Notes under the pieces: generated by a model
Databases searched by the model: none
What the model saw: only the letters and a program-made list of their open reading frames with translations
What the model was told of the DNA's origin: nothing
In this document: positions 16,148 to 25,724 of the stretch, one piece after another
Layout: every line of letters starts with the position of its first letter
How positions within the stretch are numbered: position 1 is the stretch's first letter
From: Oscillatoriales cyanobacterium RM2_1_1
Lineage (GTDB): Bacteria > Cyanobacteriota > Cyanobacteriia > Cyanobacteriales > Microcoleaceae
Reading direction: 5' to 3'
Assembly (NCBI GenBank): GCA_012033335.1
Contig: JAAURB010000001.1
Coordinates: 1-64,000, forward strand
Length of the DNA: 64,000 bases
Made by a program: the position numbers and the translations under genes

Positions 16148-17221
16148 ATGATTGTGGCCCACTCTGCTACTCTGATTTTTAATCCCGTATCTGGATCAGG
16201 AAACTCTGACGAGGATTTACGAACCATCAAGCATTGCTTGGGATCAAAGATTGCCCTTGAAGTTCTATCAACCACCGAGGAACAGAGCGCTAGGGATTTA
16301 GCAGAAATTGCTATCAATCGAGGGGTAAAGTGTGTGATCGTTTCTGGGGGAGATGGCACGGTTTCCCAGGTAGCGGGTGCATTAATTGGGACAGAGATTC
16401 CTCTGGGTATCATCGCTCGAGGTACTGCTAACGCTTTCGCCAATGCCTTGAATATCCCTACAACAATTGAACAAGCTTGTGAGGCCATTGTACAGGGCTT
16501 AGAGCACGACATCATACAGGTAATAGATGTAGGCCGATGTCGGGATGAGACGATGCTGCTGCTCACTGGCATTGGTTTTGAGGCAGATACGGTAGAAGAT
16601 GCGGATCGGGAAGCAAAAGACCGGTGGGGAATGCTAGCTTACTTTTTTTCAGGATTAAAGCAGCTCCGAAATCTAAAATCCTTTACCGCTGAATTAGAGA
16701 CCGAAGATAAAATAATTAAGGTTGAAGCTGCTGCCATTACCGTTGCCAACACTGCACCTGCTTCTTCTATTTTGGCTCAGGGGCCAGCAGGAATTATCGC
16801 TAATGATGGCTTACTAGACATAACAATCGTTGCTCCTCAAGATCGAATAGGAGCGATCGCTGCGTCATACCATTTATTACAGTCAGCATTTCATGAGGAT
16901 GGAGCCCAGCGAGACGATATTGGCTACCTCAGGACTCGTTGGATTAAAATCACAGCTGACCCTCCTCAAAAGGTTGTTTTGGATGGGGAAATTATCGGAG
17001 AAACGCCGATTGAGATTGAATGTATTCCTCGACAGCTCAGATTAATTGTTCCAGGTCAAGTATCCCACGAGCAAACTGAAAAGTTGAACCATTTACCGGG
17101 TGTCAAAATCTGTCCAAAAACTGACCCAGGTGAAAGTGATGGTGGAAGTTCTGAGAAATCTTCTGATTCAGTCCAGACTAAGCCGGATGTCATCATTATT
17201 GACTATAGAATTCCAGATTGA
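16148..17221 (+). CDS. YegS/DagK-family lipid kinase
   Basis: A 357-residue diacylglycerol-kinase-catalytic-fold protein. ATLIFNPVSGSGN (about 7-19) and the nucleotide motif VSGGDGTVSQVAGAL (about 63-77) are followed by GIIARGTANAFANAL. The C-terminal beta domain ends IECIPRQLRLIVP, as in YegS, BmrU and the bacterial sphingosine-kinase-like enzymes. The lipid substrate cannot be read from sequence. An extra acidic tail of ~45 residues beyond the family end finishes DVIIIDYRIPD, resembling the tail of the YflT-like protein at 13922. AAGGAG just upstream supports the ATG at 16148. Confidence 0.88.
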   Translation: MIVAHSATLIFNPVSGSGNSDEDLRTIKHCLGSKIALEVLSTTEEQSARDLAEIAINRGVKCVIVSGGDGTVSQVAGALIGTEIPLGIIARGTANAFANALNIPTTIEQACEAIVQGLEHDIIQVIDVGRCRDETMLLLTGIGFEADTVEDADREAKDRWGMLAYFFSGLKQLRNLKSFTAELETEDKIIKVEAAAITVANTAPASSILAQGPAGIIANDGLLDITIVAPQDRIGAIAASYHLLQSAFHEDGAQRDDIGYLRTRWIKITADPPQKVVLDGEIIGETPIEIECIPRQLRLIVPGQVSHEQTEKLNHLPGVKICPKTDPGESDGGSSEKSSDSVQTKPDVIIIDYRIPD

Positions 17222-17306
17222 CTGACCTTATATCAGAAAAGTTCTTAATAATATCACTAGAGGAAAATTCGCTAGAATTTACAGGTAAAGTCAGACTCAA
17301 ATCACA

Positions 17307-18404
17307 TCAGTTGAACTCCTCCAGAGCTTTGAGTAGGACTTCTCCCATTTCCTGACATCCTACAGGTTTCATGGCCTCAGACATAATATCTCCCGTGCGG
17401 TATCCCCAATCAAGCACCGTCAGCACCGATTGCTCAACTCGACTCGCTGCTTCGGGTTGATCCAAACCATAACGCAGCATCATCGCCACACTCAAAACCT
17501 GAGCCAGAGGATTGGCTTTGTCCTGTCCGGCAATGTCAGGAGCCGATCCATGAACCGGTTCAAACACCCCGGGCCCCGACTCTCCCAAACTAGCAGACGG
17601 CAACATCCCAATACTTCCAGTCAGCATGGCAGCGGCATCAGACAAGATATCCCCAAACAGGTTCCCCGTCACAATCGTATCAAACTGTCTGGGCCAGCGT
17701 ACCAATTGCATCGCGGCGTTGTCCACATAGAGATGGGAAAGCTCCACATCCGAATAACTCGTTGCCAGGGCGGTGATGCGATCGCGCCACAACTGAGACA
17801 CATCCAAGACATTAGCCTTATCCACCGAGCACAGTCTACCCTGACGTTTTCGAGCGGTCTCAAAGGCAACCCGACCAATCCGGTCAATTTCTGATTCAGT
17901 ATACGCCATGGTATTCACCCCCCGCTTTTCCCCGGTTTCCAGGGCGAATACTCCCTTGGGCTGACCAAAGTAAATTCCTCCCGTCAGTTCCCGCACCACC
18001 ATAATATCTACCCCTTCTACCACCTCCCGCTTGAGGGAAGACGCTTCAATTAGATGGGGCAAAATTGTTGCCGGACGCAAATTGGCAAACAACCCCAATC
18101 CCGCCCTCAATCCGAGCAGTCCTGTTTCCGGACGTTGAGCTCGAGGCAGGTCATCCCACTTGTACCCGCCAATCGCGGCCAGTAAAACGGCATCGCTCTG
18201 AAGGCAAGCCGCCAAGGACTCCCCTGGCAATGGTTCCCCGGTGGCATCAATCGCTATCCCTCCAATTAGTGCTTCCTGAAACTCAAACTGCAGATTATAT
18301 TGCTGACCAATCCGCTGGAGCACTGACACCGCCACCTGCATAATTTCGGGGCCGATCCCATCTCCAGGAAGCAGAGTGATACGGTAGGTTCGGGTAGTAT
18401 TCAT
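17307..18404 (-). CDS. leuB: 3-isopropylmalate dehydrogenase
   Basis: A 365-residue NAD-dependent beta-decarboxylating dehydrogenase of leucine synthesis. [14 protein letters not shown] starts the fold, followed by the [14 protein letters not shown] substrate loop with its arginines, [15 protein letters not shown] and [11 protein letters not shown]. The metal-site Asp residues lie in YVDNAAMQL and [26 protein letters not shown] binds NAD through the adenine pocket, and an Asp/Ile type of residue there fits NAD rather than NADP use. Length is normal, and the gene is monocistronic on the minus strand. Confidence 0.96.
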   Translation of the reverse strand: MNTTRTYRITLLPGDGIGPEIMQVAVSVLQRIGQQYNLQFEFQEALIGGIAIDATGEPLPGESLAACLQSDAVLLAAIGGYKWDDLPRAQRPETGLLGLRAGLGLFANLRPATILPHLIEASSLKREVVEGVDIMVVRELTGGIYFGQPKGVFALETGEKRGVNTMAYTESEIDRIGRVAFETARKRQGRLCSVDKANVLDVSQLWRDRITALATSYSDVELSHLYVDNAAMQLVRWPRQFDTIVTGNLFGDILSDAAAMLTGSIGMLPSASLGESGPGVFEPVHGSAPDIAGQDKANPLAQVLSVAMMLRYGLDQPEAASRVEQSVLTVLDWGYRTGDIMSEAMKPVGCQEMGEVLLKALEEFN

Positions 18405-18566
18405 GGTAGAAGCCGGGAGAATATCAAGAACAAGACAACTCTAGTGATCCGCTCTAGTGATCCGCTCTGGTAATCCGGTCTAAGGATACAAGTTAGAGTT
18501 TGCCCAACTTCCAATAGTATCTCAGTTTAATGACGGCTACCTGAGTTTGGCTGAGGCAATCTTCAG

Positions 18567-18603
18567 CAGAATGAGAGGATTTCTTTAGAATTCTCTCATT
18601 CTG
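18567..18603. other. Inverted repeat between leuB and the DM13 gene
   Basis: An 11-bp perfect stem CAGAATGAGAG / CTCTCATTCTG with a 15-nt loop lies in the divergent leuB/DM13 spacer. There is no T-run on either side, so it is more likely an operator or structured leader than a terminator. Confidence 0.45.
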
Positions 18604-18668
18604 GTCTCAACCCTGAACCTGAGAATGCAAAGTGTTGAGTTCCAAACCTATTTGAAGGGATACATTCG

Positions 18669-19147
18669 ATGAAACCAAATCACCTGCTAGTCCTTGGCAC
18701 CACCACCATTTTGTTTTCTACCGTTGGCTAAGAGCCAATGCTGAACTCAATCGGCAGCCATCTGGGTTCCATTCCCCTGAGACTATTCTGGCCCAGAGTT
18801 CAGGGGCGATCGCAGCGGGCAAGTTTGTAGCCGGAGAAGCTCCCACCACCGGAACAGCCCGAATCATCACCGAAGACGGTCATCGCTATCTGGAGTTTGA
18901 CACTGCATTCAGTACTAGCGACCAGGGGCCTGATCTGCATGTTCTGCTAGATACCGCCGCAAAACCAGGTCAGTCCTATCAAAATCTCGGGCAAGTCCTC
19001 AATCTGGGCAAGCTGAGAAATGTTAAAGGGGCCCAGCGCTATCCTCTACCTGATTTTGTCAACCCCTCCCAGTTCAAATCCGTTGTCATCTGGTGCCGTA
19101 TGGCCAACGCTACCTTTGGCTATGCAACCCTGACACCGGGACGTTAG
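18669..19147 (+). pseudogene. DM13-domain secreted protein, frameshifted in the signal peptide
   Basis: The ATG at 18669 opens a signal peptide (MKPNHLLVLGTTTILFSTVG) that ends at TAA 18729-18731. The -1 frame, open from before this point to TAG at 19145-19147, encodes NAELNRQPSG, then a complete DM13 domain: GKFVAGEAPTTGTARII, YLEFDTAFSTSDQGPDLHVL, YQNLGQVLNLGKLRN and VVIWCRMANATFGYA. The second frame has no start codon of its own, so one base has been lost near 18720-18730. DM13 proteins are extracytoplasmic; a redox role with the invariant Cys has been proposed. Either a young pseudogene or a base-calling error. Confidence 0.85.
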
Positions 19148-19170
19148 GACTCTGGATTAGACAGGATCAG

Positions 19171-19260
19171 TAGGGGGTTGTAATTAATTGTTCAATGGAA
19201 GGGGGCACTGCCCCCTTCATCCCCGCATTAATCTTCTAATTAATTGCGTCAAGCTACTTA
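19171..19260 (-). repeat. MITE-like element, copy D (diverged)
   Basis: On the minus strand it starts TAAGTAGCTTGACGCAATTA, continues with GAAGAT and a GGGGGCAGTGCCCCC hairpin, and ends AATTAATTACAACC before diverging. It has the same plan as copies A-C with more substitutions, so it is probably an older insertion. It lies between the DM13 pseudogene and surE. Confidence 0.65.
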
Positions 19261-19439
19261 GAACAGCCGAGACGGTTGTTCGCCAACTTCCCAGTAGATC
19301 AACGCGACAGCCATGACTTACCTGAGGGTTTGAACCTTCGGGCTCGAACGATACCCGCCATAACCCAAAGAATGCCCTACGATCTAAAATCGCAGGGCTT
19401 CTGCGTTGGATCTGAATCACTCTCTTTTGGACAAACGGC

Positions 19440-20192
19440 ATGATTGTGTTGACAAATGATGATGGCATTGATGCCCCAGGAATTCGAGCCCTGCTGGCGG
19501 GGGTGAATTCTCTAACGTTTGGAAGAACCCCTGGAGAGGTCAGGGAAGATAGCAATCTATCTAACAATAAACCGGGCCAGAAACCGGACGAGAAAATTAT
19601 TATTGCTCCCCGAGATCCCCACTCCGGTTGTGGTCATCAGGTTACAACAAAATTCCCCATTCAAGTCCAACAGCTATCCCCTGGAGAATATGCGATCGCC
19701 GGGACTCCAGCAGACTGTACCCGGATTGCGATTCATCATCTCTGTTCCCAGATTAGCTGGGTGCTCTCAGGGATTAACTCTGGGGGAAATCTTGGGGTTG
19801 ATGTCTATATTTCAGGAACCGTAGCAGCGGTGCGAGAGGCCGCATTTCATGGAATTCCAGGGATTGCCATTTCTCAATATCGAGCTGGGGGAAAACCCGT
19901 GAATTGGGAGCGAGCCAGGGATTTGACGGCTCAAGTCCTATTTACCCTGCTCCAGCGCCCCTTGGAACCGGGACATTTTTGGAACGTCAACCTGCCCTAT
20001 CTGGAGCTAGAAGCACCGGAACCGGACTTTATCTTTTGTCAGCCCTCAACCCAACCCTTACCCCTGGACTACCAGATTGAAGGTGATGCTCTCAGCTACA
20101 TTGGCAACTATAGTCAAAGGCAGCGGCAGCCGGGAACTGATGTGGAGGTTTGTTTCGGAGGCGATGTGGCGATTACTCTCCTCAAACTTTAA
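19440..20192 (+). CDS. surE: 5'/3'-nucleotidase SurE
   Basis: A 250-residue survival-protein-E-family phosphatase that removes phosphate from nucleoside monophosphates and short polyphosphate. The metal-site NDDG lies at residues 6-9, with APRDPHSGCGH further on. GTPADC and SGINSGGNLG with VYISGTVAAVREA complete the family signature. There is a longer-than-usual acidic loop at about 25-50. The family is dimeric and cytoplasmic. The start at 19440 places NDDG at the expected position. It is followed after 53 bp by the radical SAM gene on the same strand. Confidence 0.92.
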   Translation: MIVLTNDDGIDAPGIRALLAGVNSLTFGRTPGEVREDSNLSNNKPGQKPDEKIIIAPRDPHSGCGHQVTTKFPIQVQQLSPGEYAIAGTPADCTRIAIHHLCSQISWVLSGINSGGNLGVDVYISGTVAAVREAAFHGIPGIAISQYRAGGKPVNWERARDLTAQVLFTLLQRPLEPGHFWNVNLPYLELEAPEPDFIFCQPSTQPLPLDYQIEGDALSYIGNYSQRQRQPGTDVEVCFGGDVAITLLKL

Positions 20193-20245
20193 GACTCCTG
20201 TTAGAGTAATTTGTACAAACGTTAACCTTTTAAAAAAATAACTAT

Positions 20246-21841
20246 ATGCGGGTACTCCTGCTCTATCCTAAGTTTCCCAAGACTTTTTGGTCATTTGAAA
20301 AGATTTTAGAATTAGTCGATCGCAAAGTTTTGCTACCCCCTCTGGGATTAATTACTGTTGCTGCTATTTTGCCCCAGGAATGGGAATTTAAGCTGGTTGA
20401 CCACAATGTCCGAGGAGTGACAGCGGAGGAGTGGGATTGGGCCGATCTGGTGATCTTGTCTGCCATGATTGTGCAGAAACAGGATTTACTCAGCCTAATT
20501 CGGGATGCCAAGCAGCAGGGAAAACGGGTTGCGGTAGGTGGCCCTTACCCGACTTCGGTGCCGGAGGATTCTCTAGAAGCCGGGGCGGACTTTTTGATTC
20601 TCGATGAGGGGGAAATTACCCTGCCGCTGTTTGTAGATGCGATCCACAGAGGAGAAACCCAGGGAGTTCTGCGGGCTCCTAACGGGGAAAAGCCAGATGT
20701 CACCATCACCCCCGTGCCCCGATTTGACCTATTGGAATTGGGGGCTTATGATTCTATGTCGGTTCAGTTCTCTCGGGGTTGTCCGTTTCAGTGTGAATTT
20801 TGCGACATCATTGTTCTCTATGGTCGTAAACCCCGCACTAAAACCCCAGAACAACTACTCGCCGAGCTTGATTGTCTCTATGACCTGGGATGGCGACGGG
20901 GGGTTTTCATGGTAGATGATAACTTCATTGGCAACAAACGTAATGTCAAGCTGCTCCTCCAGGAATTAAAAGGCTGGATGGCTGACCATCAATATCCCTT
21001 TGCCCTGAATACTGAAGCCTCCATTGACCTAGCTCAAGATCCCGAACTCCTGCAACTAATGGTGGAGTGTAACTTTAATGCCGTATTCCTGGGAATTGAA
21101 ACCCCTGATGCTGAGAGCCTGCAACTGACGAAAAAGTTTCAGAATACTCGAAGCTCTTTGAGTGAGGCGGTTGATACTATCAATCGGGCCGGTTTGCGAA
21201 TCATGGCGGGCTTTATTGTGGGCTTTGATGGGGAGAAGCAAGGAGCGGGGGATCGGATTATTGAGTTTGTTGAGCAGACTGCCATTCCCACGGCGTTGAT
21301 TGGGATTCTTCAAGCCCTACCCAATACCGCTCTGTGGCATCGGTTAGAGCGAGAAGGCCGACTCTTGGGCAATGCGGGAGATGGCAATCAGATGACCCTG
21401 ATGAACTACATTCCGGATCGTCCGGTGGATCAGATTGCTCAGGAATATATTCGGGCCTTCTGTACCTTGTATGAACCCAAGCGATTTCTGGGTCGGGTTT
21501 ATCGCCACTTTCTGAAGATGGCTCCACCCCCCCATCAGGCTCCAGCTCAGAGCCCTGACCCCGTTGAAATCAAGGCTCTGGCCAAAATTATCTGGCGACA
21601 GGGGATCAAACGGGAAACTCGCTGGCAGTTCTGGCGGCAACTCTTAGGGATTCTCAAACACAATCCAGGGGTCTGGGATCACTATCTGACGGTTTGTGCC
21701 CACGCTGAACACTTTATTGAATTTCGTCAGTTGGTTCGGGAGCAAATTGAGGCTCAACTGGCTGAGTTTTACGTTAAAGAGGCAGAAGATCGGCAAAATC
21801 TGGAGGAAGTTCAACCCCTAGAACCTGCCTTGAAGCGTTAG
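20246..21841 (+). CDS. B12-binding-domain radical SAM protein (DUF4070 type)
   Basis: A 531-residue enzyme with an N-terminal cobalamin-binding Rossmann domain (about 1-150; PPLGLITVAAIL and GADFLILDEGE). A radical SAM core follows, whose cluster cysteines are C179, C183 and C186 in RGCPFQCEFCD (CxxxCxxC). The C-terminal ~150 residues resemble DUF4070. Such enzymes often methylate unactivated carbons or rearrange lipids; the hopanoid C-2 methylase HpnP has the same plan, but I cannot show this is HpnP. It is separated by 61 bp from the ABC genes downstream. Confidence 0.88.
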   Translation: MRVLLLYPKFPKTFWSFEKILELVDRKVLLPPLGLITVAAILPQEWEFKLVDHNVRGVTAEEWDWADLVILSAMIVQKQDLLSLIRDAKQQGKRVAVGGPYPTSVPEDSLEAGADFLILDEGEITLPLFVDAIHRGETQGVLRAPNGEKPDVTITPVPRFDLLELGAYDSMSVQFSRGCPFQCEFCDIIVLYGRKPRTKTPEQLLAELDCLYDLGWRRGVFMVDDNFIGNKRNVKLLLQELKGWMADHQYPFALNTEASIDLAQDPELLQLMVECNFNAVFLGIETPDAESLQLTKKFQNTRSSLSEAVDTINRAGLRIMAGFIVGFDGEKQGAGDRIIEFVEQTAIPTALIGILQALPNTALWHRLEREGRLLGNAGDGNQMTLMNYIPDRPVDQIAQEYIRAFCTLYEPKRFLGRVYRHFLKMAPPPHQAPAQSPDPVEIKALAKIIWRQGIKRETRWQFWRQLLGILKHNPGVWDHYLTVCAHAEHFIEFRQLVREQIEAQLAEFYVKEAEDRQNLEEVQPLEPALKR

Positions 21842-21902
21842 AGTCAAACCCTCTGCTGAACTCGCTGCCTCAACCCTTCCATTTAGACTGGCCCATACTC
21901 CT

Positions 21903-22991
21903 ATGATTGAAGTCGAAAATCTCTGTAAAATCTACGGCACAACCTCAGCCCTGAAAGATATCTCCTTTGCGGTCGAACCAGGAGAGATTCTGGGGTTCTT
22001 GGGCCCCAATGGAGCCGGGAAAACAACGACTCTGCGGATTCTATCCGGCTATCTGCCTGCCACCAGTGGCACAGCTCGAATTGCAGGCTACGACGTACAT
22101 GAACAGTCCATGGCCGTTCGCCAGAAAATCGGTTACTTACCGGAATCCCCACCCCTTTACCCGGATATGACGGTGGAGGGGTTTTTGCATTTTGTGGCCC
22201 GACTCAAACAAGTCAATAGCCGCGATCGCCGGTTTCGGGTAGATGCCGCCATCAAGAAATGTGGCCTCCTGGATCGACGCAAGTCCCTGATTCGCAAGTT
22301 GTCCAAGGGCTATCGACAGCGGGTGGGGATTGCCCAGGCGATTGTCCATGATCCTCCGGTCATCGTCCTGGATGAACCTACGGTGGGACTCGATCCCCGG
22401 CAAATTATTGAGGTGCGGAACCTGATCAAAAGTCTGGCGGGGGATCACACCATTATCCTTTCTACCCATATTTTGCCGGAAGTCACCATGACCTGCAGCC
22501 GAGTCACGATTGTCAATCGGGGTCAGGTGGTTGCCACCGGCTCTCCGGAAACCCTGGTGGAAGAGTTGACCGCTGGAACTGGATATGAACTTGAGATCGA
22601 TGCAGGGGTTACTCTGGGGCAATTGCAGGGCATTGCTGAGATTCCAGGCATTAAGTTCCTGGAATACACCGCTGGCAAATTTCCGGAACACCGCCAGGGT
22701 ATCAAGGTGGTGTGCGCGCCGGAGGTTGAGGTGGGGCCCGAATTGGTTTTGGGGTTTGCTGCGTCAGGTTTGAATCTGTATGAGATGCGTCGCACCCGTG
22801 CTAGTTTGGAGGATGTGTTCTTGCAGTTGACTCAACAGGGAAATTCAGAGGTTGAGGAGCCTGACCATGAATCTAGAAACTTGACTCAGCCCCAATCCGG
22901 GGAATCTGGTTCTGCCCCAGAGTCGGAAATTCTAACGGTTGAGATTGAGCCTGTACCTGAGCCGACTCAGGATTTAGAATCTGAATGTTAG
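21903..22991 (+). CDS. ABC exporter ATP-binding protein (GldA/NatA type)
   Basis: A 362-residue ATPase. Walker A GPNGAGKT is near residue 34, the signature LSKGYRQRVG is near 134, Walker B is VIVLDEPTVGLDP, and the switch His lies in STHILPEV. The DUF4162-type C-terminal region (YELEIDAGV...) and an extra acidic tail of ~50 residues follow. With the next three genes (permease, GldG-like auxiliary protein, DUF4340) it forms the conserved ABC set related to Bacteroidetes gldA/F/G. The cargo is unknown. Confidence 0.9.
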   Translation: MIEVENLCKIYGTTSALKDISFAVEPGEILGFLGPNGAGKTTTLRILSGYLPATSGTARIAGYDVHEQSMAVRQKIGYLPESPPLYPDMTVEGFLHFVARLKQVNSRDRRFRVDAAIKKCGLLDRRKSLIRKLSKGYRQRVGIAQAIVHDPPVIVLDEPTVGLDPRQIIEVRNLIKSLAGDHTIILSTHILPEVTMTCSRVTIVNRGQVVATGSPETLVEELTAGTGYELEIDAGVTLGQLQGIAEIPGIKFLEYTAGKFPEHRQGIKVVCAPEVEVGPELVLGFAASGLNLYEMRRTRASLEDVFLQLTQQGNSEVEEPDHESRNLTQPQSGESGSAPESEILTVEIEPVPEPTQDLESEC

Positions 22992-23098
22992 AAGTTGAGG
23001 CTTGAACATTAATTGTTGAAGGTTGAAACCTGAAAGTTAAGACTCAAAAGTCTCCAGGTTCTGACGCTTCTATTTGAACATTATCTGCACTCTTAGAG

Positions 23099-23917
23099 GT
23101 GATTGAATCAATCGTGTTAGTGATTCTAAACAACATCTTAGCTATTTACCGCCGGGAATTTCAGAGCTACTTTACTTCCCCCTTGGCCTATGGCATTGCC
23201 GGAGTATTCTGGCTACTCATGGGATACTTTTTTATTGCGATTTTGTTGGGGCCTCAAGGATTAATTCAACAAGTAGGAAATCTGGATCAAATGGGGGCGA
23301 CTCAGGACTCTCCAATTGACTTACCCTATCAGTTTCTCCAAACTTTTCTCCAAATCCTGGGGTCGATGTCTTTGTTCATTTTGCCCATGTTGTCTATGGG
23401 GCTATACACGGAGGAGCGCAAACGGGGAACCCTGGAATTATTAGCCACTTCTCCGATTACCAATTGGGCCGTTGCCGTCGGGAAATTACTCGGGGTTTTG
23501 ACTTTTTTCCTGACTATGATGATGCCGTTATTTGTTTTGGAAGGGTTGGTCTTAAATGTGGCACAACCCCCTATGTCTCCAGCAATTTTTCTGGTGGCCC
23601 ATGGCGGATTAATCTTACTGGCAGCGGGAGTTCTATCCCTGGGAATGTTCATTTCTTCCCTGACAGATAGCACCATTTTAGCAGCAATCCTAACTTTTAC
23701 TTTAGTCCTATTTCTTTGGGTGATTGACTTGATTGGGACGAGTATTGGAGGACAGATCGGTGAAGTATTTGGGCATCTTTCTTTGATTTCTAACTACTCG
23801 AAATTAGTCCAGGGCACATTAGACACAAGCAGCCTGGTTTTATTTGCCAGCTATATTATTCTGGGGGTATTTTTGACAGCTCAATCCATTGATGCTCTTC
23901 GGTTCCAACGATCTTAA
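23099..23917 (+). CDS. ABC-2 type permease (GldF-like)
   Basis: A 272-residue integral membrane protein with six hydrophobic segments. The start IYRREFQSYFTSPLAYGIAGVFWLL and the GLYTEERKRGTLELLATSP cytoplasmic segment are hallmarks of GldF/NosY-type permeases. It begins at a GTG at 23099 with AGAGG just before it. Internal GTG/ATT codons a few residues on cannot be excluded as the true start. It pairs with the ATPase upstream and the GldG-like protein downstream. Confidence 0.88.
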   Translation: MIESIVLVILNNILAIYRREFQSYFTSPLAYGIAGVFWLLMGYFFIAILLGPQGLIQQVGNLDQMGATQDSPIDLPYQFLQTFLQILGSMSLFILPMLSMGLYTEERKRGTLELLATSPITNWAVAVGKLLGVLTFFLTMMMPLFVLEGLVLNVAQPPMSPAIFLVAHGGLILLAAGVLSLGMFISSLTDSTILAAILTFTLVLFLWVIDLIGTSIGGQIGEVFGHLSLISNYSKLVQGTLDTSSLVLFASYIILGVFLTAQSIDALRFQRS

Positions 23918-23966
23918 TGGTACTTCAAGAGTTAGTCCTGAGAGTTATGAAGATGAAAACTAGAAG

Positions 23967-25703
23967 ATGAAAAAAAGTAATTTTACCCGCTGGGAATTTC
24001 TAAAATATATTTTCTGGTTGGGGCCTGCCTTGATCATTACAGGTTTGACCACTGGATTTGTATCAGGAATCTGGTTTCCAGAGGCACTTTCTTTATTGAT
24101 TTCTGGTCTGGTAATTACCGGCTTATGGTATCTTTTTCAGGCTTATTTTCGCTCGGGCGGCCCTGCAAAAACCCCCTACTGGAGCCGTCGCTCTACCCAG
24201 GCCGGTACTAACGCCCTGGCGGCAACATTGTCGATGTTAGCCATTTTGGGGTTGCTCAACTTTCTTGCGGTTCGGAATACCGTTCAAGTGGACTTGACTG
24301 AAAATCAACAGTTTACCCTCGCCCCTCAAACCCAGAGTTTGATCAAAACCCTGGAACAACCGGTGAAAATTTGGGTGTTTGAGCGCGCTCAAAACCCCCA
24401 GACCCAAGCATTACTCAATCAGTATCGTGACCTAGCCCCAGGATTAGTCAGCTATGAATTTGTCGATCCCCAAACCCAGCCTGGGGTAGCTCAGGATTTT
24501 GGGGTCAAGGATTTTGGGGAAATTTATCTGGAGTCAGGCTCGAAGCGTCAACCTATTCGCAAAGAAGGCATTGAACCTCTGACGGAAGTCCAGCTCACCA
24601 ACGGGATTGATCAACTATTGAGCGATCGCACCCCCAAAGTTTACTTTCTCCAGGGCCATGGAGAACGACCGATTCAGGAGGGTCAGGGGGGAATTCTAGA
24701 GGCCGTAGATACCCTCAAGGAGAGAAATTTCATCACCGAAGAACTCACTCTAGCCCAGGTGACAACGATTCCCCCGGATGCTGATGTGATTGTGGTGGCT
24801 AGCCCCCAGCGTCAGCTATTCACTGGGGAAGTTGCGGCCCTGGAAAACTTCTTGAACCAGGGCAAAGGGGTGATGCTATTGATTGATCCCAAGACCAATA
24901 GCGGCTTGGCTCCTCTCCTGGATAACTGGGGCGTAAAACTTGATGATCAATTGGCCATAGATGGAACAGGCAGTGGTAATCTGGTCGGGCTGGGGCCAAC
25001 GGTGCCTATTGTCCGGGAATATGGCGATCACCCGATTACCCGGGACTTTGGCAATGGGATTTCCTTTTATCCCTATGCCCGTCCCGTTGAGACTCGCCCG
25101 GTGGAAGGCACGACGGAGAGCCCCCTGATCTGGACTGATCCAGAAAGCTGGGCAGAGAGTGATTTATCCGGTGAGAATGTGAAATTTGATCAGGGCCGCG
25201 ATCGCCAGGGGCCTTTATCCTTAGGAGTTGCCCTGAGCCGCATGGTTCAATCCCCCGCCGTTGGTCAGGTAGATGACAAGAATTTAGCAAATGATTCAAC
25301 AGATGACTTAACAACAAATTCAATCGACAATTCAACCGCTCCAACCCCTGATGCTAAACCGGGAGAAGCCCCTGAAACCGAATCAACCTCCCCTGCCTCA
25401 CCCCCACAATCTCAGAATTCAAAGAACCAGACCACTGAGGCTCGGCTCGTTGTGATTGGCAATTCTCAATTTGCGACCAATGGCTGGTTCGGTCAACAGC
25501 TCAACGGTGATGTCTTCCTCAATTCAGTCAATTGGTTGAGTAAGCCGGATCGGGAAAATCTCTCGATTCGGCCTAAACCCATTACCAATCGTCGGATTGC
25601 CATGACCCCGGTATTAGGTCGAACCCTGAGTTGGGTAGCCCTGGTGATTTTGCCATTATTTGGCTTCTTCATGGCCGGATTACTCTGGTGGAGACGGCGA
25701 TAG
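23967..25703 (+). CDS. GldG-like ABC auxiliary protein
   Basis: A 578-residue protein. Two membrane segments lie near the N-terminus (about 15-55), with another at about 85-105 (ALAATLSMLAILGLLNFLAV). A large extracytoplasmic ABC_transp_aux domain follows (DLTENQQFTLAPQTQSLIKTL start; FLQGHGERP and LLIDPKTNSGLAPLL inside). A Thr/Ser/Pro/Asn-rich linker (about 430-480) and a C-terminal membrane helix (about 552-573) complete it. This is the GldG plan. In gliding Bacteroidetes the ABC complex is linked to motility, while in cyanobacteria the same set is widespread and its role is unproven. Confidence 0.87.
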   Translation: MKKSNFTRWEFLKYIFWLGPALIITGLTTGFVSGIWFPEALSLLISGLVITGLWYLFQAYFRSGGPAKTPYWSRRSTQAGTNALAATLSMLAILGLLNFLAVRNTVQVDLTENQQFTLAPQTQSLIKTLEQPVKIWVFERAQNPQTQALLNQYRDLAPGLVSYEFVDPQTQPGVAQDFGVKDFGEIYLESGSKRQPIRKEGIEPLTEVQLTNGIDQLLSDRTPKVYFLQGHGERPIQEGQGGILEAVDTLKERNFITEELTLAQVTTIPPDADVIVVASPQRQLFTGEVAALENFLNQGKGVMLLIDPKTNSGLAPLLDNWGVKLDDQLAIDGTGSGNLVGLGPTVPIVREYGDHPITRDFGNGISFYPYARPVETRPVEGTTESPLIWTDPESWAESDLSGENVKFDQGRDRQGPLSLGVALSRMVQSPAVGQVDDKNLANDSTDDLTTNSIDNSTAPTPDAKPGEAPETESTSPASPPQSQNSKNQTTEARLVVIGNSQFATNGWFGQQLNGDVFLNSVNWLSKPDRENLSIRPKPITNRRIAMTPVLGRTLSWVALVILPLFGFFMAGLLWWRRR

Positions 25704-25724
25704 TAATTGAACCAGGAACGATCA

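Noticed and set aside
12897-19260. Reading the MITE copies as a CRISPR or tandem array
   Set aside because: Copies are kilobases apart, in both orientations, with no spacer periodicity.
20246-21841. Assignment as hopanoid C-2 methylase HpnP
   Set aside because: Domain plan agrees but no HpnP-specific residue could be named and no hopanoid genes are adjacent.
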